64,000 nucleotides of DNA from an uncultured Bacteroidia bacterium (GCA_902785755.1 CACZZO010000003.1:62001-126000), one strand, 5' to 3'; positions 24,236-32,928 are shown, counted from the first letter of the stretch. The notes: a model not told the origin generated them from the sequence alone. Numbers and translations: made by a program.

Positions 24236-25903
24236 TCAATGTTTTAATGTTGTCGTTGATTCCACATCGCGCACTAAGCGTACAGAGAACCCATTGCAAC
24301 GTTCGTAGTTTTCATTCATGAAAAGGTTGCTATCGAAGAAACACAGTCGAATCGCACAGTCATTATTGCGGTACGAAACCGACCAGTAATCGCCATCGGA
24401 ACCGACAGAATAAACTCTAGTCCCATCATGAGTATAATTCCCGTACCGGCAACCCGCAGCAGGCAGAAATACGGCTCCATTAGTTTCCATCGTTCCCCAA
24501 TCAGCCAAGGCGATTTCGTTGGTAGAATATGTTGCGTTTGGTCTATTGAAATAATTCAATGTATAGACCGAACTATTCCAATCGTCAGGCAACAGGATGA
24601 CCCCATTCACCCCATTTACGATGCTTTTGGCATAACGGATGCCAGAAGGAGTACTGCGTGAGTTGAAAAGATAGTACCATTCGTCATTTGTCAATGTGCG
24701 CCATTGGTTGGGTGTATTACCGCCATTAGAGATGGCATTGTAAACACCCCAATCAGCATTGGCGTAGTCGCCTGTCAAATCGTAATTGTAGTTTGTTCCA
24801 TCAGTGGGTCCATAACCATAGCCTATTTCACTATCCCAAAAATGCTCGGTATCGTATGGCTGGTAATACATGTTGCCGTTGTTCCAACCACTCGTACCCC
24901 AACCAAAAAGACTGACAATATTCTGATTAGCATAGTTGGTTCCGACATCCTGCCAATCAGTTTCCACCATATCATATTGGTGTTCCATAAACGACCATAC
25001 GCCAGTAGCCTTGTTGTACTGCAAATTACCCTGCGAGAAATACACCTGGTCGCCATTGGAATTAATGGTAAACTTGCCGCAAATGGCACCTGTGGGCACT
25101 TCGCCGGGGTTCACCTCGGTGGTCACGGTCACATCAATGCCCGTGGTCAAATAGCCATTGTCAGTAATGGCAGGCACGGCAGCGCGTGTGCCTGTGTAAA
25201 CACCATCAGCGGAATAGGCGGAACTAGCCTCGCCTGCTTCCAAAGCATTCTGCGGTAATAAAATAGCCCATTTTTCGCCGTTACCAGCAGCAAGTTTAAT
25301 AACACCTGTGCCTTCCATGCTGGGAGTAAGTGTGTTCCCAGAGAAGTCAACCGTCACCTTGTTGTTGAAGCCAGTAATACAAGTTGCAGACGATGAAGAT
25401 GTGGTCACATTGAACTTCACCAAGGCACACTTGTTCAGCAAGTGTGCGGTGAAAGTGGTTGCGCCAGCGGTATAGGTTTCGTTAGACGGCGCATATTCTA
25501 TCACGGGCAAATGCTGCGTCTGGTCGCTGATAACCACGGAGCAGGTCGTTGTTGTGCCTGCCGTAAGGGTCTCGGCGGGAGTCACATTGCCCAAGAAATA
25601 GAAATGCAACGGCTCACCCACGACTGGGTCAGTAATGGTGCCGCTGAAGCGGGTGCCGTTGTGCGTCAGTGTGCCTACATATTTGCCACCGCTGGCCACA
25701 TAAATCTTGTCGCCGCTTACATAGGAGACCTCGCCTGTCTCTGTGTTCACATCCATTCTCGTTCCATTGCCACATTTAATGTCCAAAGTGATAGCCACGG
25801 CTTCGCTATCGTTTGCGGGGGCAACTTGTTCTTTCTTGCATTGCGTCAATGCAGCCAAAAACGCCAATGCCATTACAATAATGCTTATCTTTTTCATGTT
25901 CAT
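24236..25903 (-). CDS. surface lipoprotein with N-terminal fimbrillin-like and C-terminal paralogous domain
   Basis: A 555-residue lipoprotein (MKKISIIVMALAFLAALTQC; lipidated Cys near residue 22). Residues about 35-270 look like a fimbrillin-type beta-sandwich (SYVSGDKIYVASGGKYVGTL, KCALVKFNVTTSSSSATCIT). Residues about 275-550 form a FISUMP-like module: GDQVYFSQGNLQYNKATGVW, DWGVYNAISNGGNTPNQWRT, GVNGVILLPDDW, GAVFLPAAGCRYGN, and the end SVRLVRDVE. The same module forms the ectodomain of the kinase at 26484-28799. Its start overlaps the stop of the 111-residue gene before it (25900-25903), so they are co-translated. Function unknown; surface binding is inferred. Confidence 0.85.
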   Translation of the reverse strand: MNMKKISIIVMALAFLAALTQCKKEQVAPANDSEAVAITLDIKCGNGTRMDVNTETGEVSYVSGDKIYVASGGKYVGTLTHNGTRFSGTITDPVVGEPLHFYFLGNVTPAETLTAGTTTTCSVVISDQTQHLPVIEYAPSNETYTAGATTFTAHLLNKCALVKFNVTTSSSSATCITGFNNKVTVDFSGNTLTPSMEGTGVIKLAAGNGEKWAILLPQNALEAGEASSAYSADGVYTGTRAAVPAITDNGYLTTGIDVTVTTEVNPGEVPTGAICGKFTINSNGDQVYFSQGNLQYNKATGVWSFMEHQYDMVETDWQDVGTNYANQNIVSLFGWGTSGWNNGNMYYQPYDTEHFWDSEIGYGYGPTDGTNYNYDLTGDYANADWGVYNAISNGGNTPNQWRTLTNDEWYYLFNSRSTPSGIRYAKSIVNGVNGVILLPDDWNSSVYTLNYFNRPNATYSTNEIALADWGTMETNGAVFLPAAGCRYGNYTHDGTRVYSVGSDGDYWSVSYRNNDCAIRLCFFDSNLFMNENYERCNGFSVRLVRDVESTTTLKH

Positions 25904-26235
25904 TTTTCCTTTCTGTTTTGCTTGTTTTGTTTTTTCTTTGATTTCAATGTTGCATAGCCTGCACCTGCTGCGAGCATGACGAATAGTCCGCTACCCAAAG
26001 GTGCGCCAAAGGTTTGACCGGTGATTTCGCCATTGGTCTCACCAAACCCTTGAGCGTTAATGTCCCCTCCTACAGTGCTCCCTTCCCTGCGCATCAAACT
26101 TGACTTAAACCAAGGCTGCAGGCCATACTTGTGCTCATCATACTGGGCATTCATTGTCAAAGGCGGAAGCAACATGGATGCTATCGCCGCCGAAAGAACA
26201 AAGGTTTTCTTCCTCTTTTTTTTCGTCTTGTTCAT
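25900..26235 (-). CDS. small exported protein with C-terminal membrane anchor
   Basis: A 111-residue protein, family not recognised. It has a basic start and signal peptide (FVLSAAIASMLLPPLTMNAQ), a short polar middle (about residues 31-75), then APLGSGLFVMLAAGAGYATL and a Lys/Arg-rich tail ending NRKEK. The PLGSG-hydrophobic-basic layout resembles C-terminal sorting signals of Bacteroidota surface proteins, but no sorting enzyme is seen here. It overlaps the lipoprotein start by 4 bp and is probably part of the same surface system. Confidence 0.7.
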   Translation of the reverse strand: MNKTKKKRKKTFVLSAAIASMLLPPLTMNAQYDEHKYGLQPWFKSSLMRREGSTVGGDINAQGFGETNGEITGQTFGAPLGSGLFVMLAAGAGYATLKSKKKQNKQNRKEK

Positions 26236-26313
26236 TTTTTCTTCTTTTAGTTTTTAGTGTTTTAATATTGTTAGTACCTGATTTCAAACTTCGCATCGAA
26301 AGCATAACCCCAT

Positions 26314-26356
26314 GTGAAAGAAGTCCACATAGTCAACCTTGTTGTTCTTCTTTCAC
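26314..26356. promoter_or_regulatory. perfect 10-bp inverted repeat between kinase and small-protein genes
   Basis: GTGAAAGAAG (26314-26323) and CTTCTTTCAC (26347-26356) flank a 23-bp loop in the 248-bp gap below the kinase stop codon. No T tract follows on the minus strand, so an operator or mRNA structure is as likely as a terminator. Confidence 0.4.
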
Positions 26357-26483
26357 AAAACCCGCCACAAAGAAAATAAAAAAAAACCGACATGGATTAG
26401 TCCTTGTTAGTCCTTTTTGTTTTAGAATGAAACACAAAATGTTACAGATATTTCGTCAGTAAATAGTTAAAAGTTGATACTAT

Positions 26484-28799
26484 TTACTCCACATCCCGCA
26501 CCAGCCGCACCGAATGACCATCGCCACGATGACCCCTTTCGCCGTGCACAAACAAGGTCTCATAACCAAATCCGACTCCATATCGGCTTTGGGCACAAAC
26601 ACTCGACGTGGAATAAGCGCCCATGGTATCATAATACCCATCAACAGTCAGCACGCCTGCCATAGGCAGAAACACTGCGCCGGCAGGCTCCAAAACATGC
26701 TGCCAGTCGGAAAAACTGATTACGTTGTTGCTGAAATCAAGACCAGCGTCATTGGGGGAATTCAGATGATAGGTGCCAACCTTCCAATTGTCGGGCAGCA
26801 AAATCACACCGTTCACCCTATCGATGCGTGCTTTTGCATAGCGCACACCCGAGGCAGTGCTGCGCACAAACAGCAAATAAACCCACTCGTCGCGCTTCGG
26901 CGTGCGCCATTGGTTCTCTTTGTTGCCTCCATTCGAAATGGCATTGTAGCCCCAGTCGGCTTTCCCCGTCTGGTCATAAAGACCGCTGCGGTAATTGCCG
27001 TATGCCTGATGGAAGGGGTTGCTTTGCACAACAGTGTTGCCCGTCCACGGCTGCCAGTTCTCGGCGCCATGGTCATAACCGCTTGTAGCCCAGCCGAACA
27101 AGTCAATCCAACCGCTGTAAGTCTCCGATCTTTTTTCGTTGTCCGCTCCCACATAGTCAGACTGCTGCGCCGCAAATCGCCAAGTGCCCGTGGAGGCCTG
27201 ATACTGCAAATTGCCTTTCGAGAAAAGCACCTGTCTTTCTTCGGCAACCGAGAAAAGCCCGGGCAAGGCACCTTCGGGCAACGGCTTCTCCATATCATTG
27301 GACAAAGTAGTAAATGCGATTTCGTTGCCATACCATGTGCCGGAACTACCCGAAACATAAGCCCTTGCAAAATAGATGGTGTTAGGTCCCAACCCACTCA
27401 TGACGATACTGTCGCCCAAATGGTCACAACGGAGATGGTTGCCTTTTAGGGTAGGATTGTGGAGCATTCCCCAGCAAAGTCCCAATTCAACACCGCCACA
27501 ATAGCTCTTCCCATCAATGGCAATGCCGCCAGAAGCAGTATGAGCCGTGATCCCCTTAACCGGCAATGTCTTAATCCCCGATGGAGAAGCAAGCCATTCC
27601 AAACTGTCGTAAGCCATCTGGCTTAGCAGTCCCTTGCCAAAGTCTTCCCTGAATGACCTGCAATTGCTATTGATTTGATTAGCAGCATAATTAAAATGGC
27701 CCAATTGCCAATTAGTCATCGCAGAAACGAAATCCAGCCTTTCCAGACTGTTTTCCGAATAAAGACAGCTCTGCTCCTGCAACAACTTCTTCATCTCATC
27801 CATTGTTTTTGAAGTTTGGGCCATCAATAGTTCACGATACTCCTCTCCCTGTTGTGCCTTCCTTATAATCGGATGCATCATCGTATTCATCAACCATTCG
27901 GCTTCTTCACGATATTGCATTTGCCCCTCTGTAATGCCATTATTTGCCGTTTCAGTTTTTTCGGAGGTTACGGCGAGTTTTGTCGCCACCATTAAGACAC
28001 CCCCTACGGCAAACAGCAGCGTCGCAAAGAAAGGAACCATCAGTTTTATCCTGTCGCTCCTTTCCAAGGCCTTGCGCACCGCCTCCATGTCGGGATAGCG
28101 CCTCGTTAGAGCCTCTCGGGTGCATTTGCGCGTTATGTGACGGAATCGCATTGGGAAAACCTTCCGCAACACCAAGCCAAAAGAGTAGATATCCGACCTG
28201 CAATCAATCACCCCTTCCGATCCAAGAATCCTTTCCTTCTGTTCCGGTGCCATGTATTTCAAGGTGCCGGCGGATTGTTTCAGGATGGCATAGTCGTCGG
28301 CATCAGAGAGACCGAAGTCGATGATTTTCACGTTGTTGCCATTGCGGGTGATGAGAACGTTGCTCGGCTTGAGGTCGCGGTGCAAAATCTGTTTGCTGTG
28401 AATATAGGCTAATGCATCGATAAGCTGATCCACCACCTTGCGTCTGAGTTGCTTCGAAGGATTGCTCTCCAAAAACTGATCAAGCGTCACGCCGTCGATG
28501 TACTCCATGACGATACACGGCCCGATTTTTGGATTCATCTCCTTGGCGAAAGCCTTAGCGATGTTGGGATGGTCGAGTTGCACCATCAGTTCGTACTCCT
28601 TTTTTAGCAGTTCGAGATAGAACTGCTGCTGCCGGTATTCGGTTTTCACACCTTTCAGCATGAACCACCGCCCTTGCCGTTTCAGTTTCATCAACTGGCT
28701 GTAGCCGTGGCTCTCCACACTTTCGTATGTCGGTTGAAGCTCGTCGTTTCCGATGAAGTTTTCCGTGATAGGCCCTGATGTGCTGATGTCGTCGGTCAT
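26484..28799 (-). CDS. transmembrane Ser/Thr protein kinase with FISUMP-like ectodomain
   Basis: A 771-residue Hanks-type kinase. Residues about 30-240 are the catalytic domain: the ATP-site Lys in WFMLKGVK, HRDLKPSNVLI (140-150, catalytic D142), DFGLS (161-165), and YMAPEQ. All key residues are present, so it should be active. One membrane helix follows (LMVPFFATLLFAVGGVLMVA, 253-272), then a helical stalk to about 400, an uncertain beta domain, and a FISUMP-like module from about 540 (RQVLFSKGNLQYQASTGTWR, GWIDLFGWATSGYDHG, GVRYAKARIDRVNGVILLPD, ending SVRLVRDVE). The external module matches the adjacent lipoprotein, suggesting a sensor that reads the same ligand or the lipoprotein itself. 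A divergent HTH-like gene lies upstream. Confidence 0.88.
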   Translation of the reverse strand: MTDDISTSGPITENFIGNDELQPTYESVESHGYSQLMKLKRQGRWFMLKGVKTEYRQQQFYLELLKKEYELMVQLDHPNIAKAFAKEMNPKIGPCIVMEYIDGVTLDQFLESNPSKQLRRKVVDQLIDALAYIHSKQILHRDLKPSNVLITRNGNNVKIIDFGLSDADDYAILKQSAGTLKYMAPEQKERILGSEGVIDCRSDIYSFGLVLRKVFPMRFRHITRKCTREALTRRYPDMEAVRKALERSDRIKLMVPFFATLLFAVGGVLMVATKLAVTSEKTETANNGITEGQMQYREEAEWLMNTMMHPIIRKAQQGEEYRELLMAQTSKTMDEMKKLLQEQSCLYSENSLERLDFVSAMTNWQLGHFNYAANQINSNCRSFREDFGKGLLSQMAYDSLEWLASPSGIKTLPVKGITAHTASGGIAIDGKSYCGGVELGLCWGMLHNPTLKGNHLRCDHLGDSIVMSGLGPNTIYFARAYVSGSSGTWYGNEIAFTTLSNDMEKPLPEGALPGLFSVAEERQVLFSKGNLQYQASTGTWRFAAQQSDYVGADNEKRSETYSGWIDLFGWATSGYDHGAENWQPWTGNTVVQSNPFHQAYGNYRSGLYDQTGKADWGYNAISNGGNKENQWRTPKRDEWVYLLFVRSTASGVRYAKARIDRVNGVILLPDNWKVGTYHLNSPNDAGLDFSNNVISFSDWQHVLEPAGAVFLPMAGVLTVDGYYDTMGAYSTSSVCAQSRYGVGFGYETLFVHGERGHRGDGHSVRLVRDVE

Positions 28800-28991
28800 C
28801 GCCGCAAATTTTCCGCAAAGATAATGGTTTTATTGGTGAAAAAACAAAAAGGATCAACAAGGATCAAAACCATTCCAAAAAAAGTTCGTTTCTTTGTAAA
28901 CCAAAATGACGCGGAACGGCGAGACTACGGAACAGGTATAATGACTCGCAGTCCCGAGGTCCTGCAATCTCGAAGTCAAAAAGAAACGACC

Positions 28992-29555
28992 ATGCAAAAG
29001 ACCAGCCCGGAAATTTCGGAACTCAAGAAACGCATTGAGGGCAACCTGAAGCGCAAGATACGCACACCCAACGATTTCATTTTCCTTGTGGGTGCCGTGT
29101 GGGAGCGCACGCATCAAACCATCAGCCCGACCACCCTGAAGCGGCTCTGGGGCTACATCGACGGTGCCGACGAAACACGCGACAGCACGCTTCACATACT
29201 TTCCAACTTCCTTGGTTTCGATAACTGGGACGCTTTTGTCGAGGAAATCAGCCAAAGCAGCGGTTCTGACCCAGTTACCTCATTCCACATCAAGGCCGAC
29301 GACCTCCGCCCCAACGACCGCGTTTTTGTCTCTTGGAAGCCCGACCGCCGCTGCACATTTCGTTATCTCGGCAACCAGCAATTCATCGTCGAGCAGGCCG
29401 AAAACTCCAAGCTGAAAGTGGGCAACACCTTCTATGCCAGCCTGTTCATTCTCGGCGAGCCGCTCTATCTCTCCGACCTCGTTCAGGGCAATAACCTGCC
29501 CTTAGCCTATGTGGTCGGTAACAAAGATGGGCTTTGTGAGTTAGAGAAACGGTAA
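28992..29555 (+). CDS. HTH-like protein divergent from the kinase gene
   Basis: About 187 residues from the ATG at 28992 (MQKTSPEISELKKRIEGNLK). Residues about 20-80 look like a DNA-binding fold seen in many uncharacterised Bacteroidota proteins: TISPTTLKRLWGYIDGADET followed by STLHILSNFLGFDNWDAFVEE. The C-terminal part (about 95-187) is a beta-rich domain (ADDLRPNDRVFVSWKPDRRC, FRYLGNQQFIVEQAENSKLK). It may regulate, or be controlled by, the divergent kinase locus; this is inferred from position only. Its TAA stop lies inside a palindromic repeat. An upstream in-frame ATG at 28824 would start within the promoter region. Confidence 0.65.
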   Translation: MQKTSPEISELKKRIEGNLKRKIRTPNDFIFLVGAVWERTHQTISPTTLKRLWGYIDGADETRDSTLHILSNFLGFDNWDAFVEEISQSSGSDPVTSFHIKADDLRPNDRVFVSWKPDRRCTFRYLGNQQFIVEQAENSKLKVGNTFYASLFILGEPLYLSDLVQGNNLPLAYVVGNKDGLCELEKR

Positions 29556-29580
29556 TGACCATTACGGTAATGGCCATTAC
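29552..29580. repeat. palindromic repeat, AATAGTAAT family, copy 4
   Basis: GTAATGACCATTAC (29552-29565), central G, and GTAATGGCCATTAC (29567-29580) pair at 13 of 14 positions. It lies between the convergent HTH-like and pyrD genes and contains the stop codon of the former. Confidence 0.8.
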
Positions 29581-29581
29581 T

Positions 29582-30496
29582 TTAGCATTCCAAAGCCCCA
29601 ATCAACTCGGTAACTTTTTGGAAGCCATACCTTTCGCAGTAGTCAGTTATGCCGAAGGCAACTTTTTCGGAAACCGCTGGATCAATGAAATTGGCCGTCC
29701 CGATTTCGATGGCGGAGGCACCGGCAAGCATGAACTCCACGGCATCGGTGGCGTTGGAAATGCCGCCCAAGCCGACTACGGGGATCTTCACCGCCTTGGC
29801 CACCTGCCACACCATGCGCAAGGCCACCGGTTTCACACAAGCACCCGATAATCCGCCTGTTATAACGGACAATTTTGGCTTGCGTTTCTCCGCGTCAATG
29901 GCCATGCCCATCAAAGTGTTGATGAGCGAAACCGAGTCTGCACCTGCGGCCTCGGCTGCCAAGGCGATTTCGGCGATGTTAGTCACATTCGGCGACAGCT
30001 TGACCATCAGGTGTTTATGATACACCTTGCGCACTTCGGAAACCACTTGAGAGATGCCCGCACAAGTCACGCCAAAAGCCATACCACCTTGCTTCACATT
30101 GGGGCATGACACATTCAACTCGATGGCGGGAATCTTGTCCAAAGCATCCACCATCTCCGCGCCTTTCACGTAATCTTCCAAGCAGGAGCCAGAGAGGTTA
30201 AGCAGCACATTGGTATCGAAATCCTTGATGCGCGGATAAATCGTTTCGATAAAGTATTGAACGCCTTTGTTTTGCAGTCCGACGCAATTCAACATCCCCA
30301 AAGCAGTCTCGGCCATACGCGGATAAGGATTACCTTCACGCGGATGCAAAGTCGTTCCTTTCACGATGATGCCACCAAGTTGCGACAAATCAACGAAATC
30401 GGTGTATTCCTCGCCGTAGCCGAAGGTGCCCGAAGCTGTCATCACGGGGTTGCGCAGCACCAAGCCGCGACCCAAATCTATTGTCGTATTTACCAT
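29582..30496 (-). CDS. pyrD: dihydroorotate dehydrogenase B, catalytic subunit
   Basis: A 304-residue FMN enzyme of pyrimidine synthesis converting dihydroorotate to orotate. Class 1B features are [55 protein letters not shown] (catalytic Cys in NVSCPN), [11 protein letters not shown], and [22 protein letters not shown] for FMN phosphate binding. Class 1B enzymes act as a heterotetramer with an electron-transfer subunit (PyrK), encoded immediately upstream and overlapping by 7 bp, which confirms the class. Confidence 0.96.
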   Translation of the reverse strand: MVNTTIDLGRGLVLRNPVMTASGTFGYGEEYTDFVDLSQLGGIIVKGTTLHPREGNPYPRMAETALGMLNCVGLQNKGVQYFIETIYPRIKDFDTNVLLNLSGSCLEDYVKGAEMVDALDKIPAIELNVSCPNVKQGGMAFGVTCAGISQVVSEVRKVYHKHLMVKLSPNVTNIAEIALAAEAAGADSVSLINTLMGMAIDAEKRKPKLSVITGGLSGACVKPVALRMVWQVAKAVKIPVVGLGGISNATDAVEFMLAGASAIEIGTANFIDPAVSEKVAFGITDYCERYGFQKVTELIGALEC

Positions 30497-31254
30497 TTCA
30501 ACCTCCTTGTGTTAAATACCGGTCCTTCTTTGCAGACGCAAACATTTCCATCCACCGTGTCCTCCACGCAGCAGAGGCAGGCACCGAGGCCGCAAGCCAT
30601 CAGGTTTTCGAGCGAAACCTCGCACCAAATGCTTTTTTCGTTGGCCAATTTCGCCACAGCTTTCATCATAGGCTTCGGGCCACAAACATAGATTTTGTCA
30701 AAGTTCTGCTTTTGCCAAATGGAGTGCATGGTAACAAAACCTTTCTCACCCAATGAGCCGTCTTCGGTGGTCACGAAAGTTTCTCCAAGTTGCTGGTAAT
30801 CATACAAACGGAGCAAGTCGGTTTCCGTTTTTCCGCCTAATAGCAAAGAAGGAGTTATCCCATTTTCTTTCAGCACTTTGGCGAAATAAAACAGCGGTGC
30901 AATGCCGATGCCGCCCCCGACAAGCAACACCTTCTCCCCCATCTCGGGGCAGGTGAATCCATTGCCCAAAGGGAACACCATATTGATAACATCTCCTTCC
31001 TTTGCCTGTGCGAGATGTCGTGTCCCCTCGCCCACCTGTTGCACCAAAAGCGATATTTCATTCTGCTGGAAATCAACATCGTGGATGGAAATCGGGCGAC
31101 GCAGATAGGTGCTTGGTGAGTCGTCCACGCGCACCTGGACGAACTGTCCGGGCTGAATAGCTGGCAGAGGCTGGTCGGAACGCAACCGCAACAACAAGGA
31201 GCGGCTAAAGTCTTGTTTTTCAACTAATTTGAAGTCTGCAATCTGTTTTGTCAT
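30490..31254 (-). CDS. pyrK: dihydroorotate dehydrogenase B, electron transfer subunit
   Basis: A 254-residue FAD/[2Fe-2S] protein of the ferredoxin reductase fold that passes electrons from PyrD to NAD+. FAD-binding [12 protein letters not shown]-site [20 protein letters not shown], and the C-terminal iron-sulphur Cys cluster ([17 protein letters not shown] ... [10 protein letters not shown]) are all present. It overlaps the pyrD start. A -7 box (TATATTTG on the minus strand, 31277-31284) lies upstream, so pyrK-pyrD form a two-gene operon. Confidence 0.95.
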   Translation of the reverse strand: MTKQIADFKLVEKQDFSRSLLLRLRSDQPLPAIQPGQFVQVRVDDSPSTYLRRPISIHDVDFQQNEISLLVQQVGEGTRHLAQAKEGDVINMVFPLGNGFTCPEMGEKVLLVGGGIGIAPLFYFAKVLKENGITPSLLLGGKTETDLLRLYDYQQLGETFVTTEDGSLGEKGFVTMHSIWQKQNFDKIYVCGPKPMMKAVAKLANEKSIWCEVSLENLMACGLGACLCCVEDTVDGNVCVCKEGPVFNTRRLKW

Positions 31255-31276
31255 GTGATTGAACCTTTACGCGCCA

Positions 31277-31284
31277 CAAATATA
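31277..31284 (-). promoter_or_regulatory. -7 box (TATATTTG) of pyrKD
   Basis: Read on the minus strand, TATATTTG ends 22 bp before the pyrK ATG. Confidence 0.6.
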
Positions 31285-31310
31285 CAAAAAAAGCTGCCGA
31301 AGCAGCTTCT
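31284..31310 (-). terminator. rho-independent terminator after the DUF5606 gene
   Basis: On the minus strand, AAGCTGC-TTCG-GCAGCTT is followed by a T tract, 21 bp past the DUF5606 stop codon. Confidence 0.85.
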
Positions 31311-31330
31311 TCAAATATAAACTAATAAAA

Positions 31331-31783
31331 TCACTTTTCGTTTTCTGGGGTTTCAGGCTTTGCCGCTTCTTCCTCTGGCTTAGTTTCTGTTTCCTCGGTG
31401 AAGTCGAGCAAGCCCTTGTCATTCAGCATCTGATACCATTGAAACACTTTCTTCATGTCGGAAGGATACACGGCATCCTCATCATAGTCGGGCATGACGT
31501 AGGCGAACTTCTCGCGCAACTCGTCATTTGAGGCCTTCTTGAAATCGAAATCGACCTTGTCACCCATCTTGTCATGAATCATTTTGAAGACTTCCTTCAG
31601 CGGACGGTCCTCGTCGGTGGAGAAGATAGAGATTTCCTCAAGGGAACTCATGCGGTCGCGGGCGAAAGCGGGAACACATTTACCCTCGGCAACCGATTCA
31701 ACAATAATCCTTCCAATAGCCTGAGACTTGATCACATACAGTCCCGGTTTGCCAGATATTGATACAATTTTAGTCAAATCCAT
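31331..31783 (-). CDS. DUF5606 protein
   Basis: A 150-residue cytoplasmic protein that begins MDLTKIVSISGKPGLYVIKS, the recognisable start of DUF5606, a family confined largely to Bacteroidota and of unknown function. The first 60 residues form a small barrel-like region, the middle is helical (DRPLKEVFKMIHDKMGD, FQWYQMLNDKGLLDF), and the tail is Glu/Pro-rich (EETETKPEEEAAKPETPENE). The gene has its own promoter (TATTTTTG on the minus strand, 31810-31817) and terminator. Confidence 0.85.
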   Translation of the reverse strand: MDLTKIVSISGKPGLYVIKSQAIGRIIVESVAEGKCVPAFARDRMSSLEEISIFSTDEDRPLKEVFKMIHDKMGDKVDFDFKKASNDELREKFAYVMPDYDEDAVYPSDMKKVFQWYQMLNDKGLLDFTEETETKPEEEAAKPETPENEK

Positions 31784-31849
31784 AATTCATTCATTTTCAA
31801 AAACGGCTGCAAAAATAGTTTTTTTTTCGTTTGCTTGTACAAAAAATTA

Positions 31850-32003
31850 TTATTCTCCGCTTACATCGTTCAAGTCAAAGTAAAGCAGGCGTGTGTCATC
31901 GTCCTTGTCATCTTCGTTGAGTGGGACGAAACCGTTTTTCAGATAAAAAGGTACAGTGCAAGCATCAACTGTGAGGAAACAACAACCAGCAAAATCATTT
32001 TTC
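31850..32003 (-). pseudogene. C-terminal remnant of a GNAT acetyltransferase
   Basis: Read on the minus strand after the small gene below, the frame encodes DFAGCCFLTVDACTVPFYLKN, then GFVPLNEDDKDDDTRLLYFD and LNDVSGE before the stop at 31850-31852. This matches the last beta strands of GNAT acetyltransferases (FLTVDA...FYLKNGF...TRLLYFDL). Everything before it, including the acetyl-CoA-binding loop, is missing. The genes that normally follow the small MAKPIKETPILFG protein are GNATs, so an internal deletion is likely. Confidence 0.7.
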
Positions 32004-32156
32004 TTATGATTTCATTATACTCATAATAAAATGGTAAGCTTCAAGTCGCTTTGCCCTTTCCTCTGCTGTCTCCGTCCGCTTCTCTTTCATCCGTGCTTCA
32101 AAACGGCGAGCGTCTTCACCGAAAAGGATGGGTGTTTCCTTGATGGGTTTTGCCAT
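32004..32156 (-). CDS. small protein of the GNAT-linked (antitoxin-like) family
   Basis: A 50-residue protein (MAKPIKETPILFGEDARRFE, then ARMKEKRTETAEERAKRLEA, ending HFIMSIMKS). In Bacteroidota, proteins of this type sit immediately before a GNAT acetyltransferase gene, as in GNAT toxin-antitoxin pairs, and may be the antitoxin. Here only a GNAT fragment follows, so the module is broken. Translation signals are good (GGAGAT upstream of the ATG), as is the promoter (TATTTTTG, 32201-32208, minus strand). Confidence 0.65.
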   Translation of the reverse strand: MAKPIKETPILFGEDARRFEARMKEKRTETAEERAKRLEAYHFIMSIMKS

Positions 32157-32200
32157 GGTTTTATCTCCTAAATTTTTAATCTATTCATTCAAATTTTGTG

Positions 32201-32208
32201 CAAAAATA
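32201..32208 (-). promoter_or_regulatory. -7 box (TATTTTTG) of the small GNAT-linked gene
   Basis: On the minus strand TATTTTTG lies 44 bp before the ATG. Confidence 0.5.
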
Positions 32209-32232
32209 AACATTTTTCCCGAACCTATTCCA

Positions 32233-32637
32233 CTACAACAAATTCAAAAAATCCTTGATATTTAAAACATTAACATCAGGCCAAGGTGTTCGTTTTAGGA
32301 CATTGTAATGCTTGTCGTTTGTTACGATGAACTCCGCTCCTGAAGCCACCGCACAATCCGCAAACTTGTTGTCATCGGCATCGTCACGAATCAAGTTGAA
32401 ATGGACATAGATTTCCTGATAAACTGTTGTATGAAGCCGGGCTATGGCTTCCACAACATTGGTTGCCACTTCGCTGTTGATTTTTTGGGAAAGGATTTCT
32501 TCGTATTCGTCCAAAATCTCCGTGTTCACGCAAAGACTGATTTTTCCACATAACACATCAGTCCATATTTTGTGATAAGGACTTTTGGACGGTAAAGACT
32601 GCAAAAGGCAGTTTGTATCAAGAACGATGCGCCGCAT
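32233..32637 (-). CDS. PIN-domain toxin (COG1569 family)
   Basis: A 134-residue PIN-domain RNase. The acidic active site is visible as VLDTNCLLQSL (D7), EILDEYEEIL, DDADDNKFADCAVASGAEFIV (D105/D109 region) and TNDKHY. COG1569 proteins are predicted toxins that cut RNA. It overlaps the antitoxin-like gene before it by 20 bp on the same strand, the usual arrangement with the antitoxin first. Confidence 0.85.
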   Translation of the reverse strand: MRRIVLDTNCLLQSLPSKSPYHKIWTDVLCGKISLCVNTEILDEYEEILSQKINSEVATNVVEAIARLHTTVYQEIYVHFNLIRDDADDNKFADCAVASGAEFIVTNDKHYNVLKRTPWPDVNVLNIKDFLNLL

Positions 32638-32848
32638 AACGATAAGGGGTGCGCATGTGTTCCTCGCCCCATTGCTCTATAGTTTCTTCGTTGATAACAC
32701 CCTCGTCCCATAAAGCGTCTATTGCTTTTTGAGCCTTCGTGGCAAAATACCTTGCCACCAAATCCTTGAACTCATTTAATTCGGCTTCCGAGTCGATGCT
32801 GTTCAAGGCGTTCATCAACTCAAGTTGCGCCATCTCACTGTACGACAT
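32618..32848 (-). CDS. antitoxin of the PIN module
   Basis: A 76-residue protein from the ATG at 32848 (MSYSEMAQLELMNALNSIDS). It is acidic and helical (EAELNEFKDLVARYFATKAQ, then KAIDALWDEGVINEETIEQW) and ends HMRTPYRYAAHRS, as in COG1569-linked antitoxins. AAGGAG lies before the start and a minus-strand -7 box (TATTTTTG, 32872-32879) further upstream. An earlier ATG at 32905 lies above this promoter, so it is rejected. Confidence 0.8.
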   Translation of the reverse strand: MSYSEMAQLELMNALNSIDSEAELNEFKDLVARYFATKAQKAIDALWDEGVINEETIEQWGEEHMRTPYRYAAHRS

Positions 32849-32920
32849 GGTTGTTTTCTCCTTTCTCGCTGCAAAAATAAACATTTTTTCCGAAAAACCT
32901 TGCAAATCCCAAATTCTTCG

Positions 32921-32928
32921 TATATTTG
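32921..32928 (+). promoter_or_regulatory. -7 box (TATATTTG) upstream of the structured RNA
   Basis: TATATTTG on the plus strand matches TAnnTTTG and diverges from the PIN module promoter. It has no protein-coding gene immediately downstream, which points to the structured region at 33001-33163. Confidence 0.5.
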
